Below are positions 1-8,163 of a DNA stretch of 30,582 nt, one piece after another. The stretch is from an uncultured Blautia sp. (lineage in GTDB: Bacteria > Bacillota > Clostridia > Lachnospirales > Lachnospiraceae), in contig URHS01000029.1 of assembly GCA_900547685.1 (NCBI GenBank), positions 1 through 30,582 of the forward strand, given 5' to 3'. A program made the position numbers and the translations under genes. Every line of letters starts with the position of its first letter. Position 1 is the stretch's first letter. The notes beneath the pieces were generated by a model. That model was not told the origin of the DNA, made no database searches, and was given only the letters and a program-made list of their open reading frames with translations.

Positions 1-11
1 TTCTGGATAGA

Positions 12-440
12 TTATACCACTCGTTTTATGTGTCTATCAAATGGGGTATAAGGCAAAGTGTGACAACTCGTGACAGAAGGTCTGGTTTCAGAAAGGGCGA
101 TTTCCTGAATCATTGGATGCAGGGAAATGGTATGCCGGGTGTTTGTCTGTACAAAACCTGTTTCAACCAGATCATTGATGTCATTTAAAGTAGTTAGTCC
201 AAGCCAGTCAGCAAAGATGTGGGTGGAAATACCGGCAGGAGGCAGAAAACTCAGATCACGCATGATATCCTGTTGTTCCTGCGAAATGGAATAAAGGGAG
301 AACAGGGTATGAATATGATTATAGTAAGTTCCCTTGCTGCTCTGTCCGTCTTTGATGGCGTTGATTTTGTCTTCATTTTCAGGGGATGCCTTTTCCACCC
401 GGAGTTTTTTCAGTAATGCTCCGGAGGCAATCTTCTTGCA
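12..440 (-). pseudogene. Remnant of a STAND (NB-ARC-like) ATPase, winged-helix region
   Basis: The minus-strand frame carries a stretch resembling the region after the NB-ARC domain of bacterial STAND NTPases: a charged linker, then IKDG, YYNHIHTLF, a winged-helix-like part and the conserved-looking SLHPMIQEIAL. No ATPase motifs (P-loop, Walker B) are present. The protein-like reading continues upstream of the only candidate start (a GTG at 396-398) to about position 440, so the N-terminal half is missing. The last ~15 residues before the stop no longer look like the family, which suggests a frameshift near position 60. No ribosome binding site precedes it. I read it as a decayed fragment of a sensor or regulatory STAND protein. 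The family assignment is from remembered sequence patterns. Confidence 0.55.
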
Positions 441-609
441 AAGAAACAGTATATGAAATTGGATAATTATAGAAGAAGGGTCATAAGAAATATTTATTTT
501 GACACAGATCCGTTGTTTATAAACGACGGCTGCAACTTCCGGAGCAGGAAGTCATGGAAAGCTTTCAGACGGGAGCCCCCTTCCGGTACATTCGTAAATA
601 GGGGATGAA

Positions 610-866
610 ATTCAGTACTTTCGTGAGTATTATGAAAATCTTCATCCATCCGTATTTTTGTCTTATGAAAGAGAAGCTTATTATGCCTTGGAGGGCAGTG
701 AAATTTACGGAAATTCTTTGTTTGGGAAAGACTAAACATTGATGGAAATTAAAACTTCCGGTGGGCTTCCTCTTTGGATGAGTGGAACACTTACAAAATG
801 TCATTTATACAAAACATCATTTTCAAAATATGGTTCTGCTTATCAGTCTATGCTGACAGAAACTAT
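610..866 (+). pseudogene. Unrecognised decayed coding fragments
   Basis: Between 554 and 866 short protein-like readings occur in different plus frames, separated by stops: one ends in the Tyr-rich EYYENLHP and SYEREAYYALEG stretch (610-734), another in SGTLTKCHLYKTS. None has a start with a ribosome binding site and I recognise no family. The pattern fits a gene broken by frameshifts, but chance open frames cannot be excluded. The rest of 440-880 shows nothing else I can support. Confidence 0.25.
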
Positions 867-883
867 GTAGGGAGGATATAGCA

Positions 884-1237
884 ATGTTTAATACTTTGCT
901 TCCGGTAGTCGTCTGTGTGGTAATCATGATGGTTAATGGAAATGTGGGAACCTTATACAATAAAAGGTGAAACTGTAGAACAAAGCATTACCATGGACAG
1001 TTTGATATATGGAAGTGGTTCTCAAACAGGAGGACGCCATGGAAATGATGGAGGAGACAGAGGCAGCATGGCAGAAGACGGTATGCGAGGAGGATATGGA
1101 AAAGGGCAGGACCGGGAAATATGGAAAATCCTCCGGAAAATACTCCACCTACAGACCAGACAGAGAATGATAGTATAGGAGAAGTGATGCATGGGAGCAG
1201 TTATAAAAGAAGAATATTGACAGAAAAATCAGGTTAA
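884..1237 (+). pseudogene. Frameshifted Gly-rich small protein remnant
   Basis: An ATG at 884 follows a good GGAGG (871-875) and starts a hydrophobic peptide (LLPVVVCVVIMMV) that stops at 968. The protein-like signal then moves to another frame with a Gly/Asp-rich segment (GSGSQTGGRHGND, about 1010-1110). It returns to the first frame at 1121 with a Pro/Glu/Thr-rich tail (ENPPENTPPTDQTEN) that stops at 1235-1237. A signal-like N-terminus, Gly-rich middle and acidic tail spread over two frames look like one exported protein hit by two indels. Its function is unknown. From 1238 to 1309 only a ribosome binding site for the next gene is visible. Confidence 0.35.
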
Positions 1238-1309
1238 CAGATTTATGAATTGATGATAAAATAGAGCAAGAAATCTATAAAGAAAACATCAATACGAGGA
1301 GAAATCTAC

Positions 1310-1624
1310 ATGAAAAAATGCAGAATTACAGTAAAAAGAATTTCCTGCTACAAAGACCTAATGGAGCAATATGAGAATCCCATCTCCCATGCCTGTGACA
1401 TGGAGGAAGGGCAGGTTTTTATCGCCAATGGCTGGAAGAAACCGGATAATTTTTGTGACAGTGCATGGGACAGCATCTCTCCTTTTGTCATGACACTGGC
1501 ACACGGTGGAGAAAATTTTTATAACGGCTGGATGAAGAATAAAAAATCTGCAATGATTTCCTGCAATGATGGATTTCGTCCGGTGAGCTTTTTCATTGAA
1601 GCTTTGGAAGAAGATGCAGATTAA
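1310..1624 (+). CDS. TIGR04076 family small protein
   Basis: This 104-residue protein matches what I remember of the TIGR04076 family: an MKKCRITV start, a central EEGQVF segment, a Trp-rich stretch (CDSAWDSISPFVMTLAHGG) and the C-terminal NDGFRPVSFFIE. Members are about 90-110 residues, often co-occur with redox or cofactor genes, and have no established activity. GAGGAG at about 1297-1302 sets the ATG. The gene stands alone on the plus strand between the decayed region and a regulator with its own upstream region. Several Cys residues (C4, C14, C29, C48, C84) are present; some may bind metal or be redox active, but I cannot show this. Confidence 0.75.
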   Translation: MKKCRITVKRISCYKDLMEQYENPISHACDMEEGQVFIANGWKKPDNFCDSAWDSISPFVMTLAHGGENFYNGWMKNKKSAMISCNDGFRPVSFFIEALEEDAD

Positions 1625-1652
1625 AAATATATTTTTTTTGCTAAAATACAGT

Positions 1653-1693
1653 CAGTTGCGTAATTGTAAAGTATAGTTGGTAGCATGCAACTG
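1653..1693. promoter_or_regulatory. Inverted repeat upstream of the XRE regulator, possible operator
   Basis: CAGTTGC (1653-1659) and its exact reverse complement GCAACTG (1687-1693) flank an AT-rich 27-base spacer about 70 bases before the XRE-type regulator. Regulators of this kind commonly control their own transcription, so an operator is plausible. I see no convincing -35/-10 pair here. Confidence 0.3.
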
Positions 1694-1764
1694 CAAAGTT
1701 TTGTATATTTTTCCTATCAAAAGTCTGTTAAGATAAAAAAGAAGGACTGTAAAGGAGGAAGAAG

Positions 1765-2775
1765 ATGATATTAGCAGATAAAATTGTAAATTTGAGAAAA
1801 AGGGCAGGTTGGTCGCAAGAGGAGCTTGCAGAAAAAATGGGGGTCAGCCGTCAGTCAATATCAAAGTGGGAAGGTGCGCAGTCAGTTCCTGATATGAACA
1901 GAATTTTAAAACTTTCGGAAGTATTTTGTGTAAGTACGGATTATCTGCTTCGGGACGATATAGAAGAATTACAGTGCTTAGTAAATCCTTCAGAAGAAGC
2001 AGAAGAGATAGTGAATGATAAGGGAGAAACATTAATAAAAGTATCTCTGGAGACGGCAAATGAATATTTAGAGCATCGTAAAAAGAGTTCGGTTTCTATT
2101 GCAGCAGGAGTCATGCTTTGTATTTTATCGCCGATTTTATTGATTTATTTGAGTGTGGCAGGAGAAATGAAAAAAATTCCTCTCACAGGAGAGCAAGGGA
2201 CGATGGTAGGGCTGATTGTAATGTTTTGCATAGTGGCGGCGGCAGTTGTTATTTTTATTGTTAATGGACATAAAGGTGCGCCATACGAGTTTTTGGAAAA
2301 AGAACCTTTGGATACGGAATATGGAATTGATGGTATGGTTCGCAATAAAATGAAAAAATATGAAAAAGCACATATTATGGAGTTTTCAACAGGCGTAGTT
2401 CTTTGTATTATCTCCTGTATTCCGATTTTTCTTGTACAGCTTTTTTATGGAGATGATGACTTTCTTTCTGTAATAGCGGTAGGTGTATTATTTATGCTTG
2501 TGGCCATAGGCGTATTTTTTATAGTCAGAACATCGATTATTTGGGGTGGATATCAGGTCTTGTTAGAAGAAGGAGACTATACGAGAATTGCAAAGCAGCG
2601 AGAAAAAAGTATTGGAAATATTTACTGGGCTGTTGTTACAGCATTGTATCTTTTCATTAGTTTTGTCACTATGAAATGGGAGATTACCTGGGTGATTTGG
2701 CCCATTGCCGGAATTTTGTATAGTGTGGTAGCAGTAATTTATGGTAACTATTTCATTGGAAAAGAAAAGAGGTAA
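1765..2775 (+). CDS. XRE-family regulator with C-terminal membrane domain
   Basis: Residues 1-60 form a Cro/C1-type helix-turn-helix (KIVNLRKRAGWSQEELAEKMGVSRQSISKWE), close to the class found in many Lachnospiraceae membrane-anchored regulators. After a linker of about 45 residues come roughly six hydrophobic segments (about 108-132, 143-166, 204-228, 233-262 and two in 286-332), so the protein is an inner-membrane DNA-binding regulator. AAAGGAGGAAGAAG sets the ATG. It leads a close-packed run with the ArsC-like gene (2-base gap) and the GH3 gene, and may regulate that run. Its signal is unknown. Confidence 0.85.
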   Translation: MILADKIVNLRKRAGWSQEELAEKMGVSRQSISKWEGAQSVPDMNRILKLSEVFCVSTDYLLRDDIEELQCLVNPSEEAEEIVNDKGETLIKVSLETANEYLEHRKKSSVSIAAGVMLCILSPILLIYLSVAGEMKKIPLTGEQGTMVGLIVMFCIVAAAVVIFIVNGHKGAPYEFLEKEPLDTEYGIDGMVRNKMKKYEKAHIMEFSTGVVLCIISCIPIFLVQLFYGDDDFLSVIAVGVLFMLVAIGVFFIVRTSIIWGGYQVLLEEGDYTRIAKQREKSIGNIYWAVVTALYLFISFVTMKWEITWVIWPIAGILYSVVAVIYGNYFIGKEKR

Positions 2776-2777
2776 AA

Positions 2778-3119
2778 ATGAATATACAGATTTTTGGTAC
2801 AAAGAAGTCCTTTGATTCTAAAAAAGCAGAGCGTTATTTTAAAGAGCGTGGAATAAAATATCAGTTTGTTGATATGAAGGAAAAGGGCATGAGTAAAGGA
2901 GAATTGCAATCTGTTTGTCAGACCGTGGGAGGATTAGAATTTCTGATTGATAAGGAATGTAAGGACAAAGATGTGCTGGCGCTGATTAAGTATATTGCAG
3001 AGGAAGACAGAATGGAAAAAATTCTGGAAAATCAGAAAGTAATAAAGCTTCCTGTTGTAAGAAACGGTAAACAGGCAACTGTGGGATATGTGCCGGATAT
3101 ATGGAAAAACTGGAAATAA
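2778..3119 (+). CDS. ArsC/Spx-like thioredoxin-fold protein lacking the N-terminal Cys
   Basis: At 113 residues the protein has the length and order of the ArsC/Spx/MgsR family: IFGTKKSFDSKKAERYFKERGI at the start, the YQFVDMKEKG strand, and near the end the cis-Pro-like KLPVVRNGKQATVGY. The loop that normally holds the redox CxxC or CxxS reads GTKKSFDSKKA here, so the catalytic Cys of arsenate reductases is absent. Arsenate reduction is therefore unlikely; a binding or regulatory role is more plausible. The gene starts 2 bases after the regulator, with AGAGG inside the upstream coding end. Confidence 0.75.
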   Translation: MNIQIFGTKKSFDSKKAERYFKERGIKYQFVDMKEKGMSKGELQSVCQTVGGLEFLIDKECKDKDVLALIKYIAEEDRMEKILENQKVIKLPVVRNGKQATVGYVPDIWKNWK

Positions 3120-3139
3120 GAAAAATGGGGAGAAGAGGT

Positions 3140-5209
3140 ATGGACTACAAAAAAATTATCACAGAAATGACATTAGAAGAAAAATTTCATTATTTAACAG
3201 GAGCGGATCTGAATTCAGGATATGAGCTGGAGCGATTTCCGGTGAAGAAAATGCGTTATCATGATGGTCCGTTTGGCCTTAGAATGAAGGTGAAAGACAG
3301 CTCTAAGCAGGAAGAACTGCAACTAAAAATACCAACTGCATTTCAAAATGCAGGAAGAGAAAGTGAAGTACCTTCTACTGCATTTCCAACAGGAAGTGCC
3401 CTGGGCGCAACATGGGATACAGAAGTGGTGAAAGAAGTAGGAAATGCCTTAGGAGAAGAATATCAGACCTATGGAGTTAATGCGATTCTGGGACCGGCAG
3501 TAAATATCAAGCGCCACCCGCTCTGTGGAAGAAACTTTGAATACCTTTCAGAAGATCCTTATCTTGCCGGAAAATTGGGAAGCGCCTATGTAAAAGGAAT
3601 ACAGGAAAAAGGGGTTGCTGCGTGTCCGAAACACTTTGCTGCAAACAATCAGGAGCGCGGGCGTTTTTATGTATCCAGCGAAGTGGACGAAAGAACGTTA
3701 CGTGAAATTTACCTGAAACCGTTTGAAATCATGGTGAAAGAAGCAAAACCATGGTCCATGATGTGCGCTTATAATCGTCTGAATGGGGTATTTGTTTCTG
3801 AGCATAAACAACTGTTAAATGACATTTTGAGAGAAGAATGGGGATTTGACGGAGTTATTATTTCAGATTGGGGAGCTGTAAAAAACAGAGCATATTCTTT
3901 GCTTGCTTCGATTGAATTATGTATGCCGTATCAGCAGGCCGCATACGGACAGCTTCAAGAAGCCTATGAAAAGGGGCTTATTGATGACGAAGTAATTGAT
4001 GCGGCATTAGAACGGCTGTTTTTATTCTATGAACGAACAAAAGGAGTATATGAACCGTTTCAGTGTGATTTTGAGAAACACCATGAGATTGCAGTGAAGG
4101 CATCTGAAAAGTCATTGGTTCTTTTAAAGAATGAAGATCAATTACTGCCGTTGGACAAAAAATCGGTGAGAAAGCTGCTTATTGCAGGAGAAAATGCGGT
4201 AAAACCATATATTGGCGGAGACGGAAGTTCTCGTGTGGCAAATCCAACGAAAGTAGAAAATCCATTGGAAGAAATTAAAAAGATAGCAGGAGATAATGTG
4301 GAGGTTGAGTTTTTCGGAGAAGAAAAAATCAATGCTTTTACAAATGAAATCGGCTATATGGAAAATAATATCGGAAAGGCTGCAGCTGAGGCAGATGCGG
4401 TGATATTTTTTGTATCTCAGGATTATTCTTGTTACACAGAAGCAGTGGATCGTAATAGCATTGAAATTACACCAAATATGGAATATGCAATTCGTGCATG
4501 TAAAAGAGTGAATGAAAACGTCATTGTAGTTTTGAATGTAGGAGATGTAATTTCTACGAAAAGATGGAATGTATGTGCAAAATCCATTTTAGTCAGCTGG
4601 CTTGGCGGTCAGGGAATGGGTCGGGCTGTTGCAGAAACCTTGTTTGGAATGAACAATCCTTCCGGAAAGCTTCCGGAAACATTTCCGACAAGATTGGAAG
4701 ATGTAAAGAGCCTTGAAAATTATCCGGGAGATGGATATAAAGTGTTATATGCAGAACAGATGATGGTAGGTTATCGCCATTTTGATACAAATCAGATTCA
4801 ACCGGAGTATGAATTTGGATTTGGGCTTTCTTATTCTGAATTTAAATATAGGAATCTTGTGTTGGAAGGAAATGAAATTTCTTTTGATATTACTAATGTA
4901 AGTGACAGAGATGGAGAAGAAGTGGCACAGATATATATTGAATTTCCGGAACAATCCTGGGTAAGCCACCCGAAACAGGAGCTGAAAGCATTTCAAAAGG
5001 TTTTTGTCGCTGCTCATGAAACAAAAAGAGTGCATATTACGTTAGAAGAAGAGATGTTTACCTATTATAATGTGGCTTTGAAAAAATGGGTAACAGAGGA
5101 AGGCGCATATAAAATTAAAGTGGGAAGTTCTTCCAGAAAATTGCCATTATCTGTGCTGAAAGAGGTGCAGGGAGAACCATATCTGACAAACAATTTTATG
5201 TTTGATTAA
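3140..5209 (+). CDS. Glycoside hydrolase family 3 beta-glycosidase
   Basis: This is a cytoplasmic GH3 enzyme of 689 residues without a signal peptide; it probably hydrolyses beta-linked oligosaccharides or glycosides taken up by the cell. The N-terminal barrel shows RYHDGPFG, GRNFEYLSEDP (131-140), KHFAANNQE (164-172) and the nucleophile Asp243 in ISDWGAV. The alpha/beta sandwich follows from about residue 330 (LVLLKNEDQLLPL, SWLGGQGMG, SGKLPETFP), and a fibronectin-III-like C-terminal domain ends it (ISFDITNVSDRDGEEVAQIYI). I chose the ATG at 3140 because GGGGAG lies 8 bases upstream. An in-frame ATG at 3101 would add 13 residues overlapping the previous gene and has no ribosome binding site. 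The sugar specificity cannot be read from the sequence. Confidence 0.9.
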   Translation: MDYKKIITEMTLEEKFHYLTGADLNSGYELERFPVKKMRYHDGPFGLRMKVKDSSKQEELQLKIPTAFQNAGRESEVPSTAFPTGSALGATWDTEVVKEVGNALGEEYQTYGVNAILGPAVNIKRHPLCGRNFEYLSEDPYLAGKLGSAYVKGIQEKGVAACPKHFAANNQERGRFYVSSEVDERTLREIYLKPFEIMVKEAKPWSMMCAYNRLNGVFVSEHKQLLNDILREEWGFDGVIISDWGAVKNRAYSLLASIELCMPYQQAAYGQLQEAYEKGLIDDEVIDAALERLFLFYERTKGVYEPFQCDFEKHHEIAVKASEKSLVLLKNEDQLLPLDKKSVRKLLIAGENAVKPYIGGDGSSRVANPTKVENPLEEIKKIAGDNVEVEFFGEEKINAFTNEIGYMENNIGKAAAEADAVIFFVSQDYSCYTEAVDRNSIEITPNMEYAIRACKRVNENVIVVLNVGDVISTKRWNVCAKSILVSWLGGQGMGRAVAETLFGMNNPSGKLPETFPTRLEDVKSLENYPGDGYKVLYAEQMMVGYRHFDTNQIQPEYEFGFGLSYSEFKYRNLVLEGNEISFDITNVSDRDGEEVAQIYIEFPEQSWVSHPKQELKAFQKVFVAAHETKRVHITLEEEMFTYYNVALKKWVTEEGAYKIKVGSSSRKLPLSVLKEVQGEPYLTNNFMFD

Positions 5210-5241
5210 GCTAGCGTAAAGTTTTAGGAGGAAAATTGAAA

Positions 5242-5652
5242 ATGGTAAAACCGATTGTAAAAGATATCTTCTTTTTAGCACAGAAATCAGAACCTGCCAC
5301 AAAGGAAGATTTGTATATAGGGCAGGATCTTGAGGATACATTGGCGGCAAACAGGGAACGCTGTGTAGGAATGGCAGCGAACATGATTGGAATAAAGAAA
5401 AAAATTATTATTGTCAATATGGGGATTGTAGATGTAGTAATGTTTAACCCTGTGATTGTCAAGAAAGATACCCCTTATGAAACAGAAGAAGGGTGTCTGT
5501 CATTGGAAGGTGTAAGACCTGCGGTGCGTTTTCAGAATATTGAAGTAGAATATTATGATAAAAACTGGAAAAAACAAAGACAGAAGCTGACGGGCTGGAC
5601 AGCGCAGATTTGCCAGCATGAGATAGATCATCTGGAAGGAATAATTATTTAG
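5242..5652 (+). CDS. Peptide deformylase-like protein with atypical motif 1
   Basis: Peptide deformylase removes the formyl group from nascent N-terminal Met. The metal-binding motifs are intact: EGCLS (83-87, Cys85) and QHEIDH (His126, Glu127, His130). Motif 1, usually GLAAPQVG, reads GMAANMIG (43-50), so the Gln that stabilises the transition state is replaced by Met. At 136 residues it is short, ending soon after HEIDHLEG with no C-terminal helix. AGGAGG at 5226-5231 fits the ATG at 5242 (10 bases) better than a TTG at 5236. The gene follows the GH3 gene by 32 bases. It is either a shortened second deformylase or a related metal protein; the main deformylase would be elsewhere. Confidence 0.75.
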   Translation: MVKPIVKDIFFLAQKSEPATKEDLYIGQDLEDTLAANRERCVGMAANMIGIKKKIIIVNMGIVDVVMFNPVIVKKDTPYETEEGCLSLEGVRPAVRFQNIEVEYYDKNWKKQRQKLTGWTAQICQHEIDHLEGIII

Positions 5653-5675
5653 AGTAGGAAAAAGAGCTTTTCATG

Positions 5676-5710
5676 AATAGTTCTTCGTTATTTTGGAAAA
5701 ATAAACTATT
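5676..5710 (+). terminator. Hairpin after the deformylase-like gene
   Basis: AATAGT/ACTATT (5676-5681 and 5705-5710) encloses TTATTTT/AAAATAA (5688-5694 and 5698-5704) and is followed by ATTTTT. The stem is AT-rich, so its strength is uncertain, but the position between two genes fits an intrinsic terminator. Confidence 0.5.
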
Positions 5711-5730
5711 ATTTTTCACGGAGGAACATT

Positions 5731-6576
5731 ATGAAAAGCTTTTTTTATGGATGGTATTTTAAGTGTCAGTCGGATACTCAAACATTTGCGGTAATACCGG
5801 CAATCCATCAAGGAGAAAATGGAAGAACCTGTTCTATTCAGATAATTACAGATACAGAGGTTCAAAAAATTTCTTTTTCTTCAGAAAATTTTTGTAAAAG
5901 AAAGAAGAACTTATTTATAGGGAAAAATCGATTTGGAGAGAAAGGAATTCGACTGGATATAGATGAAGCAGATTTGAAAATAAAGGGTGTGTTGAAATTT
6001 CGTCAAATGTCACCTTTAAAATACAATATTATGGGGCCGTTTGTCTGTATGCCTTTTATGGAGTGCAGACATCAAGTATGGAGTATGAGACATCTTGTAA
6101 GTGGTAAGATTTCTGTAAATAAGAAAGAATACCTTTTTTCAGATGATTTGGGATATTGGGAGGGAGATGAAGGGTATTCTTTTCCTCATAAATATGTGTG
6201 GACACAATGTTTTTTTAAAGAAGGTTCCATTATGTTGGCAGTAGCGGATATTCCAATGTTTGGGATACATTTTACGGGGATTATAGGTGTGGTTTTATGG
6301 GAAGGAAAAGAATATAGAATTGCAACGTATTTGGGGGCAAAGGCTTCTGAGATAAAAAACAGAACTGTGAAGGTGGTGCAGAGAGGGCTGAAACTGGAGG
6401 CGCAGCTCTTGGAAGATACAGGATACCAACTTCAAGCCCCTGTAAATGGAAGTATGGTAAGGCATATTCGAGAAAGTGTCACCTGTCATGCACACTATAA
6501 ATTTGTGAAATCAGGGGTAACACTTTTTGATTTTGAAACAAAAACGGCTTCTTTCGAATATGAATATGGAAAATAG
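5731..6576 (+). CDS. Tocopherol cyclase-like family protein, function unknown
   Basis: The 281 residues resemble the bacterial branch of the tocopherol-cyclase-like family: the N-terminal FFYGWYFKCQ, then SIQIIT, the central YNIMGPFVCMPFMECRHQVWSM, the DLGYWEGDEGYSFPHKYVWTQC block and a C-terminal FDFETKTASFEYEYG. The predicted fold is an all-beta lipocalin-like protein. There is no signal peptide and there are no clear membrane segments. Clostridia do not make tocopherol, so the plant-type activity is not implied. CACGGAGGAAC sets the ATG. The upstream hairpin and the downstream transporter with a possible promoter suggest that it is transcribed on its own. Residues that might be catalytic cannot be assigned. 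Confidence 0.7.
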   Translation: MKSFFYGWYFKCQSDTQTFAVIPAIHQGENGRTCSIQIITDTEVQKISFSSENFCKRKKNLFIGKNRFGEKGIRLDIDEADLKIKGVLKFRQMSPLKYNIMGPFVCMPFMECRHQVWSMRHLVSGKISVNKKEYLFSDDLGYWEGDEGYSFPHKYVWTQCFFKEGSIMLAVADIPMFGIHFTGIIGVVLWEGKEYRIATYLGAKASEIKNRTVKVVQRGLKLEAQLLEDTGYQLQAPVNGSMVRHIRESVTCHAHYKFVKSGVTLFDFETKTASFEYEYGK

Positions 6577-6633
6577 AAATAAACTATGATACAATATCCT
6601 GTGTTTTAACAGACAGAAGAAAGGAAATGAGAG

Positions 6634-8163
6634 GTGAACAAGTTGGCTTTGGATAAGAAGGAGAAAGCCATAGAACTTCAGGGGATTACTAAAACCTTTG
6701 GAAGTGTGGTTGCCAATGACCACATTAATCTTGAAGTTCGCAGGGGAGAAATTCTGGCATTACTGGGTGAAAATGGTTCAGGAAAGACAACGTTGATGAA
6801 TATGATTTCAGGTATTTATCATCCGGACGAAGGAATCATTAAAATTAATGGAAAAGAAGTAACAATTAATTCCCCAATAGATGCGGGAAAACTGGGTATT
6901 GGTATGATTCATCAGCATTTTAAACTGGTGGATGTTTTTTCTGCTATGGACAATGTTGCCATGGGCATGGAAGGAAAAAGAGTAAAGCCAAAAGAATTAA
7001 AAGAAAAATTAACAAAACTGACAGAAAAATATGGACTGGAAGTAGAGCCGGAGAAAAAAATATATAATATGTCAGTCAGTGAAAAGCAGACAGTAGAGAT
7101 TTTAAAGGTTCTGTATAGAAATGCAGATATTTTGATTTTGGATGAGCCTACTGCTGTACTTACACCACAGGAAACAAAAAAATTGTTCCGCATTTTACGA
7201 AAAATGAAAGAACAGGGCAGTGCTATTATTATCATTACACATAAGCTGAATGAAGTAATGGAAATCAGTGACAGAGTTACAATTTTAAGAAAAGGACAGA
7301 GTGTAGAAACTGTAAATACCAGTGAAACCAATGAAAAACAGCTGACAGAGCTGATGGTAGGACGTCCGGTGACTCTGGAAATTCAAAGACCGCAGTGTGA
7401 AAATGTATTTACTCGACTGAAAATTGTAGACTTATCTGTAAAGGCAGCCGACGGAAATATGGCTGTTAAAGATTTAAATCTGGAAATTAAAGCAGGAGAA
7501 ATTTTGGGAGTTGCCGGTGTGGCAGGAAGTGGTCAGAAAGAGCTCTGTGAGAGTATTGCAGGACTTATTCCGGTACAGGCAGGAGCAATTTTACATAATA
7601 AAGAAAATATTGTAGGAAAAACCCCGCGAGAAATTGCAAATCTGGGTATCAGTCTGGGTTTTGTTCCAGAAGATCGTCTTGGTATGGGACTTGTAGCTTC
7701 TATGGGAATGGTAGACAATATTTTATTAAAGACTTACGATAAAACAAAGGGGATTTTCATTGACAGAAAGCCTGCCAGAAAGATGGCAGAAAATTTAGTG
7801 GAAAAACTGGGTGTAGTAACACCAAGTGTAGATACCCCGGTTCGCCTTATGTCCGGTGGTAATGTGCAGAAAGTTCTTCTGGGAAGAGAAATTGAGTCCA
7901 ATCCTTCCGTACTGGTAACAGCATATCCTGTACGTGGTCTGGATATTAATTCTTCTTATACAATTTATGACCTGTTAAATGAACAGAAGAAAAAAGGTGT
8001 TGCAGTACTGTTTATCGGTGAGGACTTAGACGTTCTTCTGCAGATTTCCGATAGAATTATGGTTATGTGTCATGGCGAAGCAATCGGTGTTGTAGATGCC
8101 AAAAGTACAACAAAAGAAGAACTGGGACTTATGATGGCCGGTAAGAAGAAGGGGGATGCGTAA
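6634..8163 (+). CDS. Nucleoside-type ABC transporter ATPase, two nucleotide-binding domains
   Basis: This is the ATPase subunit of a BMP-type (purine nucleoside) importer, homologous to B. subtilis YufO/NupO. It has two ABC domains in one chain of 509 residues. Domain 1 has P-loop GENGSGKTT (45-53), Walker B ILILDEPTAVL (167-177) and ITHKLNEVME. Domain 2 has the usual degenerate P-loop GVAGSGQKE (295-303) and LMSGGNVQK (405-413). Two starts are possible: GTG at 6634 or TTG at 6643, the latter 8 bases after GAGAGG. It overlaps the first permease by 8 bases. A weak TACAAT -10 lies at 6590-6595. No BMP lipoprotein gene sits directly upstream, which is unusual for this cassette. Confidence 0.9.
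   Translation: MNKLALDKKEKAIELQGITKTFGSVVANDHINLEVRRGEILALLGENGSGKTTLMNMISGIYHPDEGIIKINGKEVTINSPIDAGKLGIGMIHQHFKLVDVFSAMDNVAMGMEGKRVKPKELKEKLTKLTEKYGLEVEPEKKIYNMSVSEKQTVEILKVLYRNADILILDEPTAVLTPQETKKLFRILRKMKEQGSAIIIITHKLNEVMEISDRVTILRKGQSVETVNTSETNEKQLTELMVGRPVTLEIQRPQCENVFTRLKIVDLSVKAADGNMAVKDLNLEIKAGEILGVAGVAGSGQKELCESIAGLIPVQAGAILHNKENIVGKTPREIANLGISLGFVPEDRLGMGLVASMGMVDNILLKTYDKTKGIFIDRKPARKMAENLVEKLGVVTPSVDTPVRLMSGGNVQKVLLGREIESNPSVLVTAYPVRGLDINSSYTIYDLLNEQKKKGVAVLFIGEDLDVLLQISDRIMVMCHGEAIGVVDAKSTTKEELGLMMAGKKKGDA

Noticed and set aside
494..804. Minus-strand open frames of about 80 codons
   Set aside because: They have no ribosome binding site, low-complexity composition and no family resemblance, and they overlap the plus-strand remnants.
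3101..3139. Upstream ATG for the GH3 gene
   Set aside because: It has no ribosome binding site, overlaps the ArsC-like gene, and adds residues before the normal GH3 N-terminus.
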